Positions 45,211-57,455 of a stretch of DNA of 64,000 nucleotides are shown here, one piece after another (position 1 is the first letter of the stretch; each line of letters begins with the position of its first letter). This DNA comes from Amyloporia xantha (Eukaryota; Basidiomycota; Agaricomycetes; Polyporales; Adustoporiaceae): the NCBI GenBank assembly GCA_036971615.1, contig JAYKKR010000005.1:868001-932000 (forward strand). Direction: 5' to 3'. A program made the translations under genes and the position numbers. The notes beneath the pieces are model-generated. The model was not told where the DNA came from. It did no database searches and was given only the letters and a program-made list of their open reading frames with translations.

Positions 45211-46943
45211 ATGAACTTTGTGTGTCAACAATGCAAGCAGCCTCTGCAGGTGAGCAGCGAATGTAATGAGCTGAGGTCGGCCCATCACACTGAACGATGC
45301 TAGCTCGATGCGTCGCTGGTGGATCTCTCCCCTTCCGCTTACGACATGGTAGCTGCGTCGCTACCACCTGCTCCGTCAGGACACGGTCGACCGGTCTCAG
45401 GCTCCGAGAAGATCTCCCTGCTCCCTGCGCCTGCGTCAGTCAAGGCAGCATGGCAGCAATCAGCACAAACTAGGCCTGCATCCCCTTCTTCACTCTCACC
45501 GCGCTCACAGAGAACTCCGTCTCAACGTGCGGTGGTACAGCCCAATGAGTCCTTTGTGCTGCTCCAAGACAGCATCGTGCGCAATATTCCCTCTCCCCTT
45601 CCCACGACTTCATATGCCAAAAAACCCTCATACTCCAGGAGCAGGAACAACAATCCCCCCGCTGCGGTAGCGGCTCCCGTACAGGAGGAAACCACCCATC
45701 CAAACCCGTCACCCCTCTCGCATCACTTGCGGTCCACCTTACGTCTGTTTAATCTGCTGTCTAGCCGCACAGACCTCGACCATCCGCTGTGTGCGGAATG
45801 CACGGATATATTATTGACGTCATTAACACGACAGCTCGAGGAGACAAAGAAGGAACGGGACGGCTACATCGCGTTCGAAAAGGAAGTGCGAAAGGAGAAG
45901 GAACGCGACGGCGAGGGCATGAGTAAAGAGGAGGCAGAACTCAAGATCGCCAGACTGAAAGAAGAAGAGCGCCTAGCTGTCGAGAAACTTCAAGCAGCCG
46001 AACGGGAGAGGGGACAATTAGTCGAGGAATTGAATGCCCTCGAGCTCGAGGAAAAGGCATTGGAGGAGGAAGAAGCGGAGTGAGTATTTGCGCATTATTT
46101 ACTATTCGGTATATTTGACGCGAGATTAAAGATTCTGGCGCGTGCACAACGCGCATCTGCTGAAGTCTGCGGAGCAGGCGTCACAGCTTGCGGCCCTTCG
46201 TGCAGCCTATGCAGCGGATTCTGCGACGCTGGAGAAGCTCGAGAGGACCAACGTCTACAATGATGCATTCTGCATTGGACACGACGGTGTATTTGGCACC
46301 ATCAACGGTCTGCGGCTGGGCAGGGTCCCTGGTGTACCAGTAGGTGTCCAAAACGCTTTCCAGGGGGCTGTCTCACATGATGTCAGGTTGAGTGGGCAGA
46401 AATCAATGCCGCTTGGGGTCAGACGCTCTTGTTGCTATACACAATTGCCAGAAAGCTCGACTTTACGTTTGAAAAGTAATGTCTACGTTGTCATCCCGAT
46501 CTTCTGCATTCTGATACGCCACAGCTATCGTCTAGTGCCTATGGGTTCATTCTCTCGGATAGAGCGGACGACTGGAGACAAGGCAACGTATGAATTATAC
46601 GGCTCAGGTGATCTGCATCTGGGACGTCTATTGCACAATCGTCGCTTTGATTTCGCCATGGTTGCGTTTCTGGATTGCTTGAAGCAGTTGGTTGACTATG
46701 TCAAGTCGCAAGACCCTCAAGTGGACTTTCCACACCAGTAAGCCTTCCACATTGGTTAGCCTTGATTACGTTGGCTAAATTGTCCTCGATTGCTCTGCAA
46801 GGATCGTCAAGGACAAGATAGGAGAAGCCTCGGTCAAGCTGCAATTCAGTCAGGAGGAGGCGTGGACACGTGCGTTGCGGCATGTCTTGCTGGCTCTCAA
46901 GATTCTCCTTAAGTGGACAACGAACGGCAATAATGAGCGATGA
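45211..46943 (+). CDS. ATG6: autophagy protein ATG6 / Beclin-1 / Vps30
   Basis: Six exons (45211-45249, 45304-46079, 46132-46339, 46387-46475, 46525-46737, 46802-46943) give 488 residues. The N-terminus [18 protein letters not shown] carries the CxxC motif typical of fungal ATG6. A Ser/Pro-rich region and the SFVLLQDS (BH3-like) segment come next, then [10 protein letters not shown], a central coiled coil rich in Glu/Lys, and the evolutionarily conserved C-terminal domain ([75 protein letters not shown]). ATG6 is a subunit of class III PI3-kinase complexes I and II with Vps34 and Vps15, acting in autophagosome formation and vacuolar sorting. The intron before FWRV ends in a less usual AAAG acceptor. 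Confidence 0.95.
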
Positions 46944-47525
46944 GGTCTGCGTGTGTAGATTCGCGGGGCTTGTTGCATCCCAGATTGCGCGGGAGCAGCA
47001 CGTCCGCGGAGTGTTGGGTGTCGGACGCCAAGTGAGGACAGGCGGCGACTGATTTCATGTCGGGTATTCGGAGACATTTGTAGGATCATAACATAGATTA
47101 TTACCGATGGATGTATTGTAAGACGATAGTAATGAGGGCAACGTGTTCGCAGCGTGTATATGGAACTTCGAGAAGTCGTGCTACTTTACGAGGACCCTGC
47201 CATCTCGTGCGACCGCTCAAATGCCACTTCTTTTGATGCAGGAACGGCGAATGAAACATTGCTGATGGGACCGCGTTTGGCCATGGTCGACGAGATGGGA
47301 AGAGATGATGGAGTTGCTTGATCGGTCCGGGACGTTACATTCTTCCGATCGCATTTTGCGCAGGGCTGGGATTGGTAAGTCAGACTAAGTCAGACCGGTA
47401 CCCCGTTGGTAATTTCCCGAGCTACAATTTATAATTCGACTGGACTTGAATTCCCCTTTACTGCTTACGGACTACCAGCTGGTTCTGCCCAGCGTTGTTT
47501 CTTGTCCTCCCCACTGTTTCCTCTA
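46944..47525. other. intergenic region
   Basis: The 3' end of ATG6 and promoter of glutamate-cysteine ligase. A CT-rich stretch precedes the start codon. The GTAAGTCAGACTAAGTCAGAC repeat-like run near 47375-47395 contains TGACT/AGTCA half-sites of bZIP type (Yap1/AP-1-like), which would fit a glutathione gene. That link is inference. Confidence 0.35.
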
Positions 47526-50424
47526 ATGGGTCTCTTGTCGCTCGGGACGCCTCTGCCCTGGGATGACGCCAAACACTACGCAGATCACGTCAGGACGCAT
47601 GGGATCACCCAGTTCTTGAATATCTGGGACCGTCTCAAGGACAGAACTGGCGACGACCTTCTCTGGGGGGACGAGGTACTTTGACACCCGTGCTCCCTCC
47701 TCTCTCCTGCCCGATAAATAACTGCCATAAATCTCCTTTCCAAGATCGAATACCTCGTCGTTTCGTTCGACAATGAGACCAAGGATGCGAAGCTATCTCT
47801 CCGGCAGACGGAGATCCTCGCAAAATTGAAAGCCATCACGAACGACATCGCCTCTGACCGCGGTGAATCGTAAGTTACACTTGCTCTCTGCCCGGATAAA
47901 TATTTTATAGACAACCCTCAGAGCATCGGTGCCAACATTCCACCCAGAATATGGACGGTACATGCTCGAATCCACACCGGGGTCGCCGTATGCAGGGAGT
48001 TTGACCGGTCTACTGTCGGTGGAGGGCGATATGCGCTATCGGTGCGAACCACATACAATTTACACTCGTACATCGTCCTGAATATCAATAGGAGGAGGCT
48101 CGCTCGCAAGTACTTGAAACAGGACGAAATTCCATTCACGCTCACCTCCTTTCCGCGAATGGGCGTCCCTGGTGAATTTACCGAGCCTTACTTTGACCCT
48201 GCGAACGCCGTGTCCAGTCACAGCCTCTTCCTCCCGGAAGAAATCACCAACCCACATGCACGGTTCCCGTGAGTAACGCGCTCGAGAATGCTCAGTCGGG
48301 CGCATAATTTCACGATTGCTTCCCAGCACCCTTACAGCAAATATTCGCCGGCGGCGTGGTTCCAAGGTTGCGATCAATCTCCCTATATTCATTGACGAGA
48401 AGACTCCCAGGCCATTCGTAGACCCTACTATTCCTTGGCAGCGGGACATTTACCCAGAGGATCCGGGTTCGGATCCTGTCTTCTCGCACTGCTTCCGTAT
48501 CTCATGGGTGTATTTTCAGAGGCGAAGCGCGGCGCGGCGCTCATCGATCACATCTACATGGATGCCATGGGCTTCGGGATGGGCTGCTGCTGTCTGCAGA
48601 TCACGTTCCAGTCGTGCAACGTTACCGAGGCCCGGCGGCTGTACGACGCGCTAGTCCCTGTCGCGCCTCTTATGGTTTGTAGTTCGCCTCGGCTGCACGC
48701 AGAACGCTGACGCTCACGACAGTTAGCGCTCACGGCAGCGAGTCCGCTCTGGCGCGGCTACATTGCGGACGTCGACTGCCGGTGGGACGTCATCGCAGCA
48801 TGCGTCGATGATCGCACGGAGGAAGAGCGCGGACTGAAGGTAGAAGCCATTGCCACACATACTGGTGCTAGTGGGCTGACCTAAAGGCCAGCCTTTGAAA
48901 GAGAACAGATTCACGATCCCGAAGTCCCGCTACAGCAGTGTCAGCTTGTATATTTCAGATCATTGGACGAATAGGCCGGAGTACAATGACATCTATGCTC
49001 CTCACGATGAAGCAATTTTCGATCGTCTACGCAAGCACGGTACGCCAGGAGATGACTCTCGGCCGTTACCCAGCGATCATTAATATTACGCTCTATTATT
49101 AAAGGACTGGACGACACGCTCGCGAAGCATGTTGCACATCTGTTTATCCGGGATCCTATCGTCATTTTCTCCGAGACGGTCGACCAGGATGATGCGGAAA
49201 GCAACGATCACTTCGAGGTACGTATCCGCCGGCCGGGGTCTCATGGCATGTCTCCAAGCCAATGACTGGCATGGTATCCAGAACATCCAGTCCACGAACT
49301 GGCAAACTGTACGCTTCAAACCACCGCCAGTCAATTCTCCCATTGGGTGGCGTGTGGAATTTCGATCGATGGAGGTGCAGATGACAGATTTCGAGAACGC
49401 TGCATTCTCGGTCTTCGTTGTTCTCCTTTCGAGAGCGATCCTGTGCTTCAACCTGAACCTCTACATCCCAATATCGAAGGTAAGCCTACCCCTACCCCCA
49501 CCTGCGCCCCGCTTTTCCGAGAACTTGCTATAATCACGATGCCCATTTGATAAGGTGGACGAGAACATGGCAAGGGCGCAGAAGAGAGACGCCGTGCATT
49601 CGCAGAAGTACTACTTCCGCAAAGACGTGTTCCTTCCGGGCTCGTCTCGTGCTTCTAGTGCATGCTCATCTGGCGCAAGTTCGCCTGTGGACGGACCGGG
49701 CGGTGCGCAGCAGAAGGAGAGGAGACTTCGCAATTGCTTCCCTCCATTACCGCCGCCTGAGAAAGGCTACTTGAATCGACCTGTGGAAGATGAGTATGAG
49801 GAAATGACAATGGAAGAGATCATGTTTGGCAAGGTCAGTCTTAGGGCATGAATAGTGCGCTGCAGAGTCTAGTTGGTTGACCTGGATTCACATGATTGAT
49901 AGGACGGTACTTTCCCCGGTCTCTTCGGTCTCGTGTATGCGTATCTCGACACCCTGGATATCGCTGAAGAGGAGCGCTACAAGCTGGGACAGTACCTCGA
50001 TCTCATCAAATCCAGAACGGACGGTGGGTAGATTGCGACTCGCTTGGCGGGGAGTGGCGCTGAGAGAACCACCACAGGATCACTGAAGACTGCAGCAACC
50101 TGGATACGTGACTTTGTACGTTCTCACCCCGCATACAAATTTGATTCCGCAGTGAACCAGGAGATCAACTACGATCTCATGGTCGCGGTAGACGAGTTGT
50201 AAGTTTCCCAGTGTCGTATGTTTTAAATTAATTTGACGGTTCATCTGATTTTTCCAGAGAACGTGGCGTCAGAAAGGCTCCGGACTTCTTACCAGTACGT
50301 GTATAGTACGGCAAGGAAGATTAGATGTATCGCACATTTCTCACTGACCTCATCCCGGTAACCCGCAATCGTTTGTTTGTAGCCACTATATTTATGTGGG
50401 TTCTTTGGGTTTCCCTATCTATGA
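47526..50424 (+). CDS. GSH1: glutamate-cysteine ligase, catalytic subunit (gamma-glutamylcysteine synthetase)
   Basis: Fifteen exons from 47526 to 50424 give 680 residues, close to yeast Gsh1 (678). The start [20 protein letters not shown] is the family's typical N-terminus. Other signatures are GDELEYLVV-like ([13 protein letters not shown]), [32 protein letters not shown], the cysteine-rich [51 protein letters not shown] and [17 protein letters not shown]. It joins glutamate and cysteine in the rate-limiting step of glutathione synthesis, in the cytosol. The last intron (50295-50382) has a strong GTACGT donor. Reading through it would instead end the protein at 50306 after ten fewer residues, so the exact C-terminus is uncertain. 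The acceptor at 48891 lies one AG downstream of another, chosen for frame. Confidence 0.94.
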
Positions 50425-51540
50425 GCGCGGGAATGTGAGCATATCCTACCGCGGTCTATGATCTGAGCTTGTGCTTGTCACGTCTCCTTCTCGCGAGGAG
50501 CATACCCGAGCCACAGCGTCAGAGGTGAAGTGGCAAATTATTCCCCGACTTCTGTGACAGCGGCAGGCCATCAATGATATGTGTAACCATGGCCTCGAAG
50601 CGGCTATGTTACTATAAACACGACATCGAGAACAACACGAACCAATTCTTTCCTATGCCATTTTTTATGATGGTCATGTCACATTCAGGATCCAATGTGG
50701 TGTACCCTGGAGAAGACCCTTATCACTCATTGTTCTTACGACCACCATATCACTGCACTTGGGTGCGGGCACTGCGAACAACAGGTGTTCACTGGGGAGA
50801 TCTGATGTACCGCTCATGGATCCCTAACCCACAGAGCATGGTAGCTTGGAGGTGCTCTCATCACGTCGGGCTCCCGTATAGGAAGTCCTTTTTCCGCTTC
50901 CGCGGCACCCTTTGCCCTATGCATAATATGGCTTCTGGCAGTCTTCTGCGGAGACTCCTGTGCCGCATCCACAGGTCTAGACGGAAAGAAAATTGGCTTC
51001 ACAGTAATAGCGGCCCTCATGCTTACCATACTGAACGGTCTGCGCACCCCGAGGGCCGGACACTCTACGTGCACTCTCCGTGGTCGCGCGCAAAAGCGTG
51101 TGTTCGATGGGCCTGACTTATATATACCTGTTAGGATCTCACACGAAGAAGTCGGAACCGAGTGCTACTGTACTTCAGATGCCGTGAGGATCGGGGGCTG
51201 ATTTCTGTTCTCGGCAGAGCTATCTTTCGATCGACTAATAGTCGCAAACGTTTGCGGGAGTGAAGTCACTGACAATAACTAATTGACAAAATATTGCTCA
51301 CGAGATAGCGCAGCTTCTTTAGATCGTGGTATGGGTCTCACTATTTACTGGAACCAATTACACATTCAGGCCGGAAAGAACCATAGCAGCTCCGAACTTC
51401 TTGCGAGGCATAGAGTCATCCAGGACCTCCTTTGACAGACCACATTTATTCCGCACCAGAAATGAAGAATGGTAAGTCTGGGACTAGGTACATCCCTTGC
51501 AATAATTACCAATATTCTCGGACTTACAGAAATGTCGTTT
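50425..51540. other. intergenic region with unassigned open frames
   Basis: No gene can be supported. A plus frame at 50574-51116 (180 codons) has no recognised features. In another plus frame, about 50922-51060 reads as a hydrophobic, membrane-like stretch (IIWLLAVFC ... VIAALMLTIL). This could be a remnant or an intron-split gene that I cannot rebuild. Confidence 0.3.
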
Positions 51541-52349
51541 CTAAAGCTTCCCCCGATGTCGCTTAAATGCTTCCTGGACACCAGAGCCCGCCATAATATC
51601 CTTCATGCACCTACTGTCGATCTCCCTTCCCTTCTCCGCCAATTGCACTACCCTGTCAACTAAGTCGCGGGGTACGCAAACCACGCCATCTTCGTCCGCG
51701 ACCATATAATCACCTGGTTCAACTCGTAACGCAGGGAATGCGTCTTTATGGTCCCCCACAAGCTGAGGTAGAATTGTAAGGGGGACATTGACTGCCGAAG
51801 GACGGGTGAAGGGTGACTGTCCAAGAGTCGAATGACCTCTAGCGAAGACAGGGAAGGCAGCGCCGCGGTGTTCAGCGAGGTCCCTGCATCGTCCAGATAT
51901 GATCACTCCCAGTGCACCGCGCGCCTTCGCCCCCGCAGTCATGAGCCCACCCCAAACGGCATTCTTCGTCTCTATGCACGAGTAGATAGACAAGAACATG
52001 CCACCCAGACGACAGGTGATTATTCACACAAAATGGCACGTGAGTACGGATTTGCAGAACGAGATGGGAAGAGCACTGAACGAGGAGGAGCATCAACTAC
52101 AATCACAGAGCCTTCCGGTGCAGTATCGACAAAGTGAGCGGCAGGTTTAGGAGAAGTCTTGTCTGACGCGGCGACCATCTGCACCGTGTACGCTGGCCCG
52201 CAGATGCGCACGTCTGACGCGCCAGAATGCGGCGAGAACATGTGAATGTCGGGGATGAGGCCGCCGTGGGGGAGCCCTATCTTGATGAGCGCATCGGAAA
52301 TTTCGCAGGTAGAGAATCTGACCAGAGATGATAGCAAGGAGGAAGACAT
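51541..52349 (-). CDS. RraA-like protein (HMG/oxaloacetate aldolase-type fold)
   Basis: Two exons (52349-52082, 51971-51541) give 232 residues, the size of the RraA family. Key segments: FSTCEISDALIKIGLPHGG near the start, DVRICGPAYTVQMV, VIVVDAPP, then the signature GGLMTAGAKARGALGVIISG, followed by GRCRDL, whose Arg-Asp pair binds substrate carboxylate and metal in aldolases of this fold. Near the end, VEPGDYMVADEDGVVCVP matches the family's closing strands. Bacterial relatives are 4-hydroxy-4-methyl-2-oxoglutarate/oxaloacetate aldolases or RNase E regulators. Fungi lack RNase E, so an aldolase or decarboxylase is the better guess; substrate unknown. The 110-base intron (51972-52081) has a weak donor (GTTCAG) but gives the expected junction PPQTKNAVWGG. 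Confidence 0.82.
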
Positions 52350-52885
52350 AGTTTGAGGGATTCACCTTACAGCGTAGAGTGATTTATGGGCGGACGTTGA
52401 GCGGCGATGAAGCTAGGACTCGGGGCTCCATGTTCGGCCTGAGGGAGCGTGAACTTGCAAAGTGAATATTTGGCAATAGGTTCCCCGATAGGCACACCAG
52501 CTGGGTAAATAGACTGGGTTAAAGACTTAGAATACAAATTGCTTTAATAAATTACGTGGTCACCGTGACTCACCGATGACCAGTGTCTCCGGGCGCTGTT
52601 GTGCAGCCCGAGTCCAAACGATGCCGGAGAGTAAAGCAGCACCGCTTGGTTGATATCTTCCTACGTCCAAATTCCACTGCGACAGTCAGGCCCTGTTGCA
52701 TTGGTATTGAAAACGCTGCTCCTTCAATATTGTTCTATTCTGCTACTGGGAAATCGGGTCGGATTGTGGTCACTGCAATCGACGGAATCATGCTTGGACT
52801 CTCCACTAGTACCTCTTCTGAGTCGCTATGGACGAGATCAACCCGTACCATGCGCAAATATTTCCGAAAGTGCAACAAGGCGATT
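52350..52885. other. divergent intergenic region
   Basis: Separates the RraA-like and VanZ-like genes. Frames at 52583-52954 overlap the VanZ-like start in other frames and look like shadows. No gene is supported. Confidence 0.35.
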
Positions 52886-53923
52886 ATGCGCTCACATCGA
52901 GTCCAAGTCCCGAAGTATGACATGCCCATACGCCTTAGACCGGTGAGTGCTTAATTTAAGCTACACTCTAGAGTACTGACAGGACGGCAAACAGTGGTTC
53001 CTACTGTTCACGATGCTCATTATGCTACTACTAGCATTCCTTGGATTCACAAACTTCTCCCATGGGTTGCCGTTGAACGACAAGCTCCTCCATTTCTTCT
53101 GCCTCAGCGTCGCCACAGGCGTCTTCTACTTTATTTTTGATGTTGAAGAGTACGTCTGCTATAATACTCTTCTTGCATGCGTACATAGCAACCTCAACTC
53201 TCTGTCAGAGATGCTCGACGAATATGGTTCTGGCGTAGTGCGCCAGTCATATTCACTGGTATCACCTGTTTTTTCCTGGGTGGGATTGTGAGCGAATTTG
53301 TCCAGTCGATGCTTCCGGTACGTTCTCTCGGATGTCTTAGTTTTCATTAATTTTGCCTCATAGAATACCATTGTGTGCAGTCTAAGGAATTTCAGATTGG
53401 AGACATTGCAGTCAGTCCCTTTTACCTGTGAATGATTGAGTAAGATTATTCAAACTTAAGCCTCCAGGCCAATCTTCTCGGTTCAAGTCTAGGATTATAT
53501 ATTGCATACTATCTCGAGCGATACTACCGACACAGGCGAGAGGTAATTCACGACTTCCTGCATCCGTCCATTGAGTACGAGCTGATGCGTGGCGGAAAGA
53601 TTTCTCGACTATACCAGCCGCTCAATGACGACATTGGATTGTCGGAAGACGATGATGAAATGGAAGGTGGATCGGCACAACTTCTACCAACTCACTATCA
53701 AAACAGCTCGTCGCGAAACACAACCAAGGATGCTCGTGTAACTGGCAGCAGCACGTCGAAGTCCGGCGCTGGACAGATTCGTTTGGAGAATGTATGGGAT
53801 GAAGGAGAGGAGCTGTTTGGCATTGGCGACGACAGTGACGACGATGAAGGGAGCATCCATTCTCATGCACCTACTCCCAATCCCGACACTCCCAAGATCG
53901 TTGTGACGGATGCCGATTCGTAA
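52886..53923 (+). CDS. VanZ-like membrane protein
   Basis: Five exons (52886-52942, 52995-53149, 53209-53317, 53381-53410, 53468-53923) give 268 residues; a second in-frame ATG at 52922 (MPIRLRPW) is also possible. The first half has four hydrophobic helices with the VanZ pattern: a first helix (WFLLFTMLIMLLLAFLGF), PLNDKLLHFFCLSVATGVFYF with the conserved Asp-Lys-x2-H, WRSAPVIFTGITCFFLGGIVSEFVQ with the Glu, and IGDIAANLLGSSLGLYIAYYLERYYR. The second half is a hydrophilic, acidic tail (DDDEMEGG, DDSDDDEG), probably cytosolic. VanZ proteins in bacteria are linked to glycopeptide resistance and lipid-linked processes. In fungi the family is widespread but, as far as I know, without an assigned role. 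Confidence 0.85.
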
Positions 53924-54137
53924 CATACAGACCTTCCGCGGGTGGTTCTGGGGAATTGCTATCTTCTACATTTATTGAGAGATATTATTCACATATAGTA
54001 GTGTTGTAGTTGTATACTACCGAGACAAATCTTGCTGGATATCTCAGGAGTTTCCGAATGTCTGCGCGTTCCGCGTTTCTGACACTGAAGCGTGATTTCA
54101 ATGAGCGTCAAGCATACGCGAGGACGCAAATGCGTGC

Positions 54138-56410
54138 ATGTCCTCCATGCCACCATGTCTGGTGCACTCGCAGGTTCGAAAACCGACATCGCTCCTCTTC
54201 CCTCGTTGTCGAAGTCGTCCGGTCGATAGCACACGGATACAATGTATCAGAACACGTCGGGCAGCGTCGTCCGCTGTAGCCTTCAGACAAAATGCTCCTT
54301 CCGTACCCGCTGCACACAATCGAGAACATATTCTTACCGTCCTGCACAAAACGAGATCTCTACTACCTCGCATTCTTTCCCCAAATCTATATGAAACTAA
54401 TGGGAAGCTCTCATTTGATTTCTGGAGCGACCTACTGAGTAAGGTCTACGACGACTTGTGCCCGTCTCCTGCGGCGAGGGTCGCCGACCGCGTTCGCATA
54501 GCTAGTACGTGAAAGCTTGCTTAATTTAACCGGAGTCAGGTCATTTACTGGATTGAAGTATATGGATGTGATGACCTGTCGGGCGCACGAGATTTGGTAA
54601 CTGCCTTGTTGGAGAACCCATTCGCGAGCGAATCACAAAAGGACGTTATCCGCTCTCGATGGAAGGCGGTTCAAGAAGGAAGTAAGACGATAGCTATCCA
54701 GTGAGTTTTGTGACCTCCTCTGCTTTCGACCTGCAAGTGACCTTCATCTTGCGCAGATATGGCACATCTAACAATGGCCTTTCGGATGGTCTTCTGCAGT
54801 CAGCATGGCTGCAACAGTTCGGAGTACCTATTCAAGTCGTAGAGTGTGAATCTACACGATCCCCAACGACTAGTCCTGCCTCTGTCTCAGATGATGCAGT
54901 GAAGCTTCTCACCCTGGCTGATATCCCAATCATTGTCTGCAATCCCGCCGTGACACCCCTTCCCTCCCACCTGTCTACACTCATTCCTCTTCTGAGCCAC
55001 CCCAATGTCATTCTAATCCTTACTTCCGGTTCCGAATCGCCAGAGGTGGCGGAGCGCGTGCGGTCACTATGTGATTGCGACATCCCGATACTCTTCATCG
55101 ACCCCAGTCGCGCGCTCGCAGCCCTTCGGGTCCTGAGCTCGGCCCCGTCTTCTCCACTCGCAGTTCAGAAATATCAGGATGACTTCTCTGGGTCTAACGT
55201 CTCCAAACTAACTGAGGCCATTTCGCACATCATATCAACCGCAGGGTACAGCATCCCTCCCTCGGCGGTCATTGAAGCGTTACATGTACAAACGGCCGAA
55301 TCCGTCGTCAGAGACTCACTGTCTGCGTGTCGCGCTGTTCTAGAAAGCGCGCATCGCGAAGTTGATGCCGCGTCAACCAGTATCAGCTCCCTAAGGAGCC
55401 GAATGGAAGAGGTCAAAGTGAAAGCGGGTAGAGAGGTATTCGGACCTATGGACGGGGGTAGTGTCGGCGAAATTGAAAACACATTGATAAAGTCAAGAAA
55501 AGACATCAAGGCTGCCATGGATGGACTGACATGGTGGAAGCTACTCTGGCGAGTCGATGACGTTGGGGAAACTCTCATGACCGTCGTTGACGGGGCGTGG
55601 TGTAAGGATCTGGAGTACAAAGTGAGCATCAGTTATGTATATTCTGAATGTTGCTCAGCGCCGGCTACGAATAGCTTGCGTTTCATGCAGGCCGTCTTGC
55701 GTCCCTCCAACGCTCATTTACGGATTCTAGCGCTGCGCTCCTCGCATCGTTCCCTTCTCATTCGCCCTTCCGTTCCCCTGTCCTGCAAAACCTTGTTTCG
55801 CAGATATCATCAGCACCTACGTTCTCCATGAGTCCCGCTGCCTTCGCCGCGCCGCTCTATGCACGGCGGCAGCAGCTTCGCTTCCCTTCTGCTCGTCTGC
55901 AAACGACCGCCAACCGTGCTCTTCTGGGCATGGGTGGTAGTGTGTTCGGTGGTATGGGAATTACCTGGGCAGGCTGGGCAGGACAGTTGGGGATTTTTGA
56001 CATGGTCATGCAGGTAGAGACAGCATTGGGTGTTGGCATGCTCGGTGCTCTCGTGGGTATCAGATGGGCAGTAGGCCGGTTTGAAAGGGCTAAAAAGAAA
56101 TGGTGGAAGGATTATGACAGGGTCGGAATGGGCCTCAAACGAGATCTCGAGGTACGTCTGCTGCTCGTTGCACAATCGCGCAGGACGCTAAAAGCATCTT
56201 TCTCGCGTCCATATTAACTCTGCAACGGGAACGTGCACTCCTTCACAGGCGACCTTGGAACAGACCATCGACGAAAGGGTATTAATTGTTCCTGAAAAGG
56301 CTTCCTCCGGCTTGAAAAATATTGCCTTGAAACGTACGGATGAAATACAGGAGTTGCAGGAGGAAGTAACAGCCTTAGAAGAGCAATTAAGCGAAACCTA
56401 TTCACGTTGA
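54138..56410 (+). CDS. mitochondrial membrane protein, Mmc1-like (dynamin-like, inferred)
   Basis: Five exons (54138-54504, 54559-54700, 54757-55621, 55675-56151, 56249-56410) give 670 residues. The N-terminus (MSSMPPCLVHSQVRKPTSLL, then many Arg/Ser) looks like a mitochondrial presequence. Residues about 170-300 resemble a degenerate GTPase-like fold (IQYGTSNNGLSDGLLQSAWL, IPIIVCNPAVTPLP, VILILTSGSESPE, IPILFIDPS) without a clear P-loop. The middle is helical (AHREVDAASTSISSLRSRM). Residues near 560-600 hold two hydrophobic segments (GMGGSVFGGMGITWAGWAG, TALGVGMLGALVGIRWAVG). A helical coiled tail closes the protein. I recall fungal proteins of this plan as Mmc1, a pseudo-dynamin of the mitochondrial matrix needed for cristae; this is family memory and not certain. 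It is convergent with TIM17. Confidence 0.75.
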
Positions 56411-56684
56411 AATACCATCCCTGCTTGCCCCTGATCAAAGCATCAACGAGCACATTAGGCGCCCTGCGTCGCGTTTGAAGGTATTCACCGCTCCGGACAC
56501 CCTTATCATGCTCCATGTGGTAGTATCGAGTCATGCTATAATGCGATGACGCGACACATCCGCATTATTTGCAGTTACGCCCGCGCGAGTCGTATGCAGA
56601 ATGATACAATAATGATGAGTAGCGATCAGAAACAGGAAGGGTAACAGAGTGTGTACATCTAATGACCAACAAGGGGAGGCAGTC

Positions 56685-57455
56685 TCACGATGGCTGAGCT
56701 TGCATTGTTTCCGGTACTGCAACGTACGGCTAAGCCAAAAATAGCACATATTACATGAAGATACTCACTTTGAGGGAGCTGAGGCCGTGTGTTGTCATTG
56801 AAGATTCGTGAAACAAGAACACCGACACCCTCAAACACACTGAGTAGGATTCCACAAGCAACAGCAGAACTAAAAGCCGCACGTGGGCCACCTGTGCTTC
56901 AGGAGTTAGTAAAATATACGACCAGTAACATGGATGGTCATGTGTAAGTCCAGCTCCAGTGGAATTCCATGCGAGGTTTGACAGGCGATGGACAGAGACG
57001 TGGCGACTCACTTCGTGCTGCCAGACAACCACCAGTCAAGAAACCTGATATGATGGCGTTCCACATATCCTCCTTCTGCCGCCATCCCTTCACGGCACAG
57101 TCAAACGTGGAGAACATACCACCCCAGACACCGAAGTTACCACCTGTTACGGGAGCTCGCGCCTTGATGACAGACATCGCTCCTACCATACGATCACCCT
57201 ACAGGTATCATTTAAGTTAATCGATAGAGGCTCATACGGGGTTGTATACGGGTGAGACATACCCGTGGCGAGTTCCGTGCACCTTTGATTCCGTGCCAAA
57301 TGGTCCCACCGACTGCACCCATCGCGAAAGCGCTACCGAAATCGGAGAGAATCACCCATGGGCTGAATTCAGGGCACAGCGTGTGATCAGTTAAATAGAG
57401 CCAGTATGTAGCACGCAGCTCACCAGGGGTCTCGAGTGTGATCTGCGTGGGCCAT
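56685..57455 (-). CDS. TIM17: mitochondrial import inner membrane translocase subunit TIM17
   Basis: Five exons (57455-57424, 57362-57263, 57198-57012, 56891-56769, 56716-56685) give 157 residues, the normal size. Sequence hallmarks: [20 protein letters not shown] at the N-terminus with the acidic residues needed for voltage sensing, [56 protein letters not shown], and [18 protein letters not shown]. Four transmembrane helices with GxxxG patterns are seen. TIM17 is the core of the TIM23 presequence translocase. The short tail ([16 protein letters not shown]) depends on a final intron (56717-56768); read-through gives a different, less plausible tail. Confidence 0.94.

Noticed and set aside
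50574..51116. Plus-strand frame of 180 codons
   Set aside because: Biased composition, no domain, no consistent splicing; not enough to call a gene.
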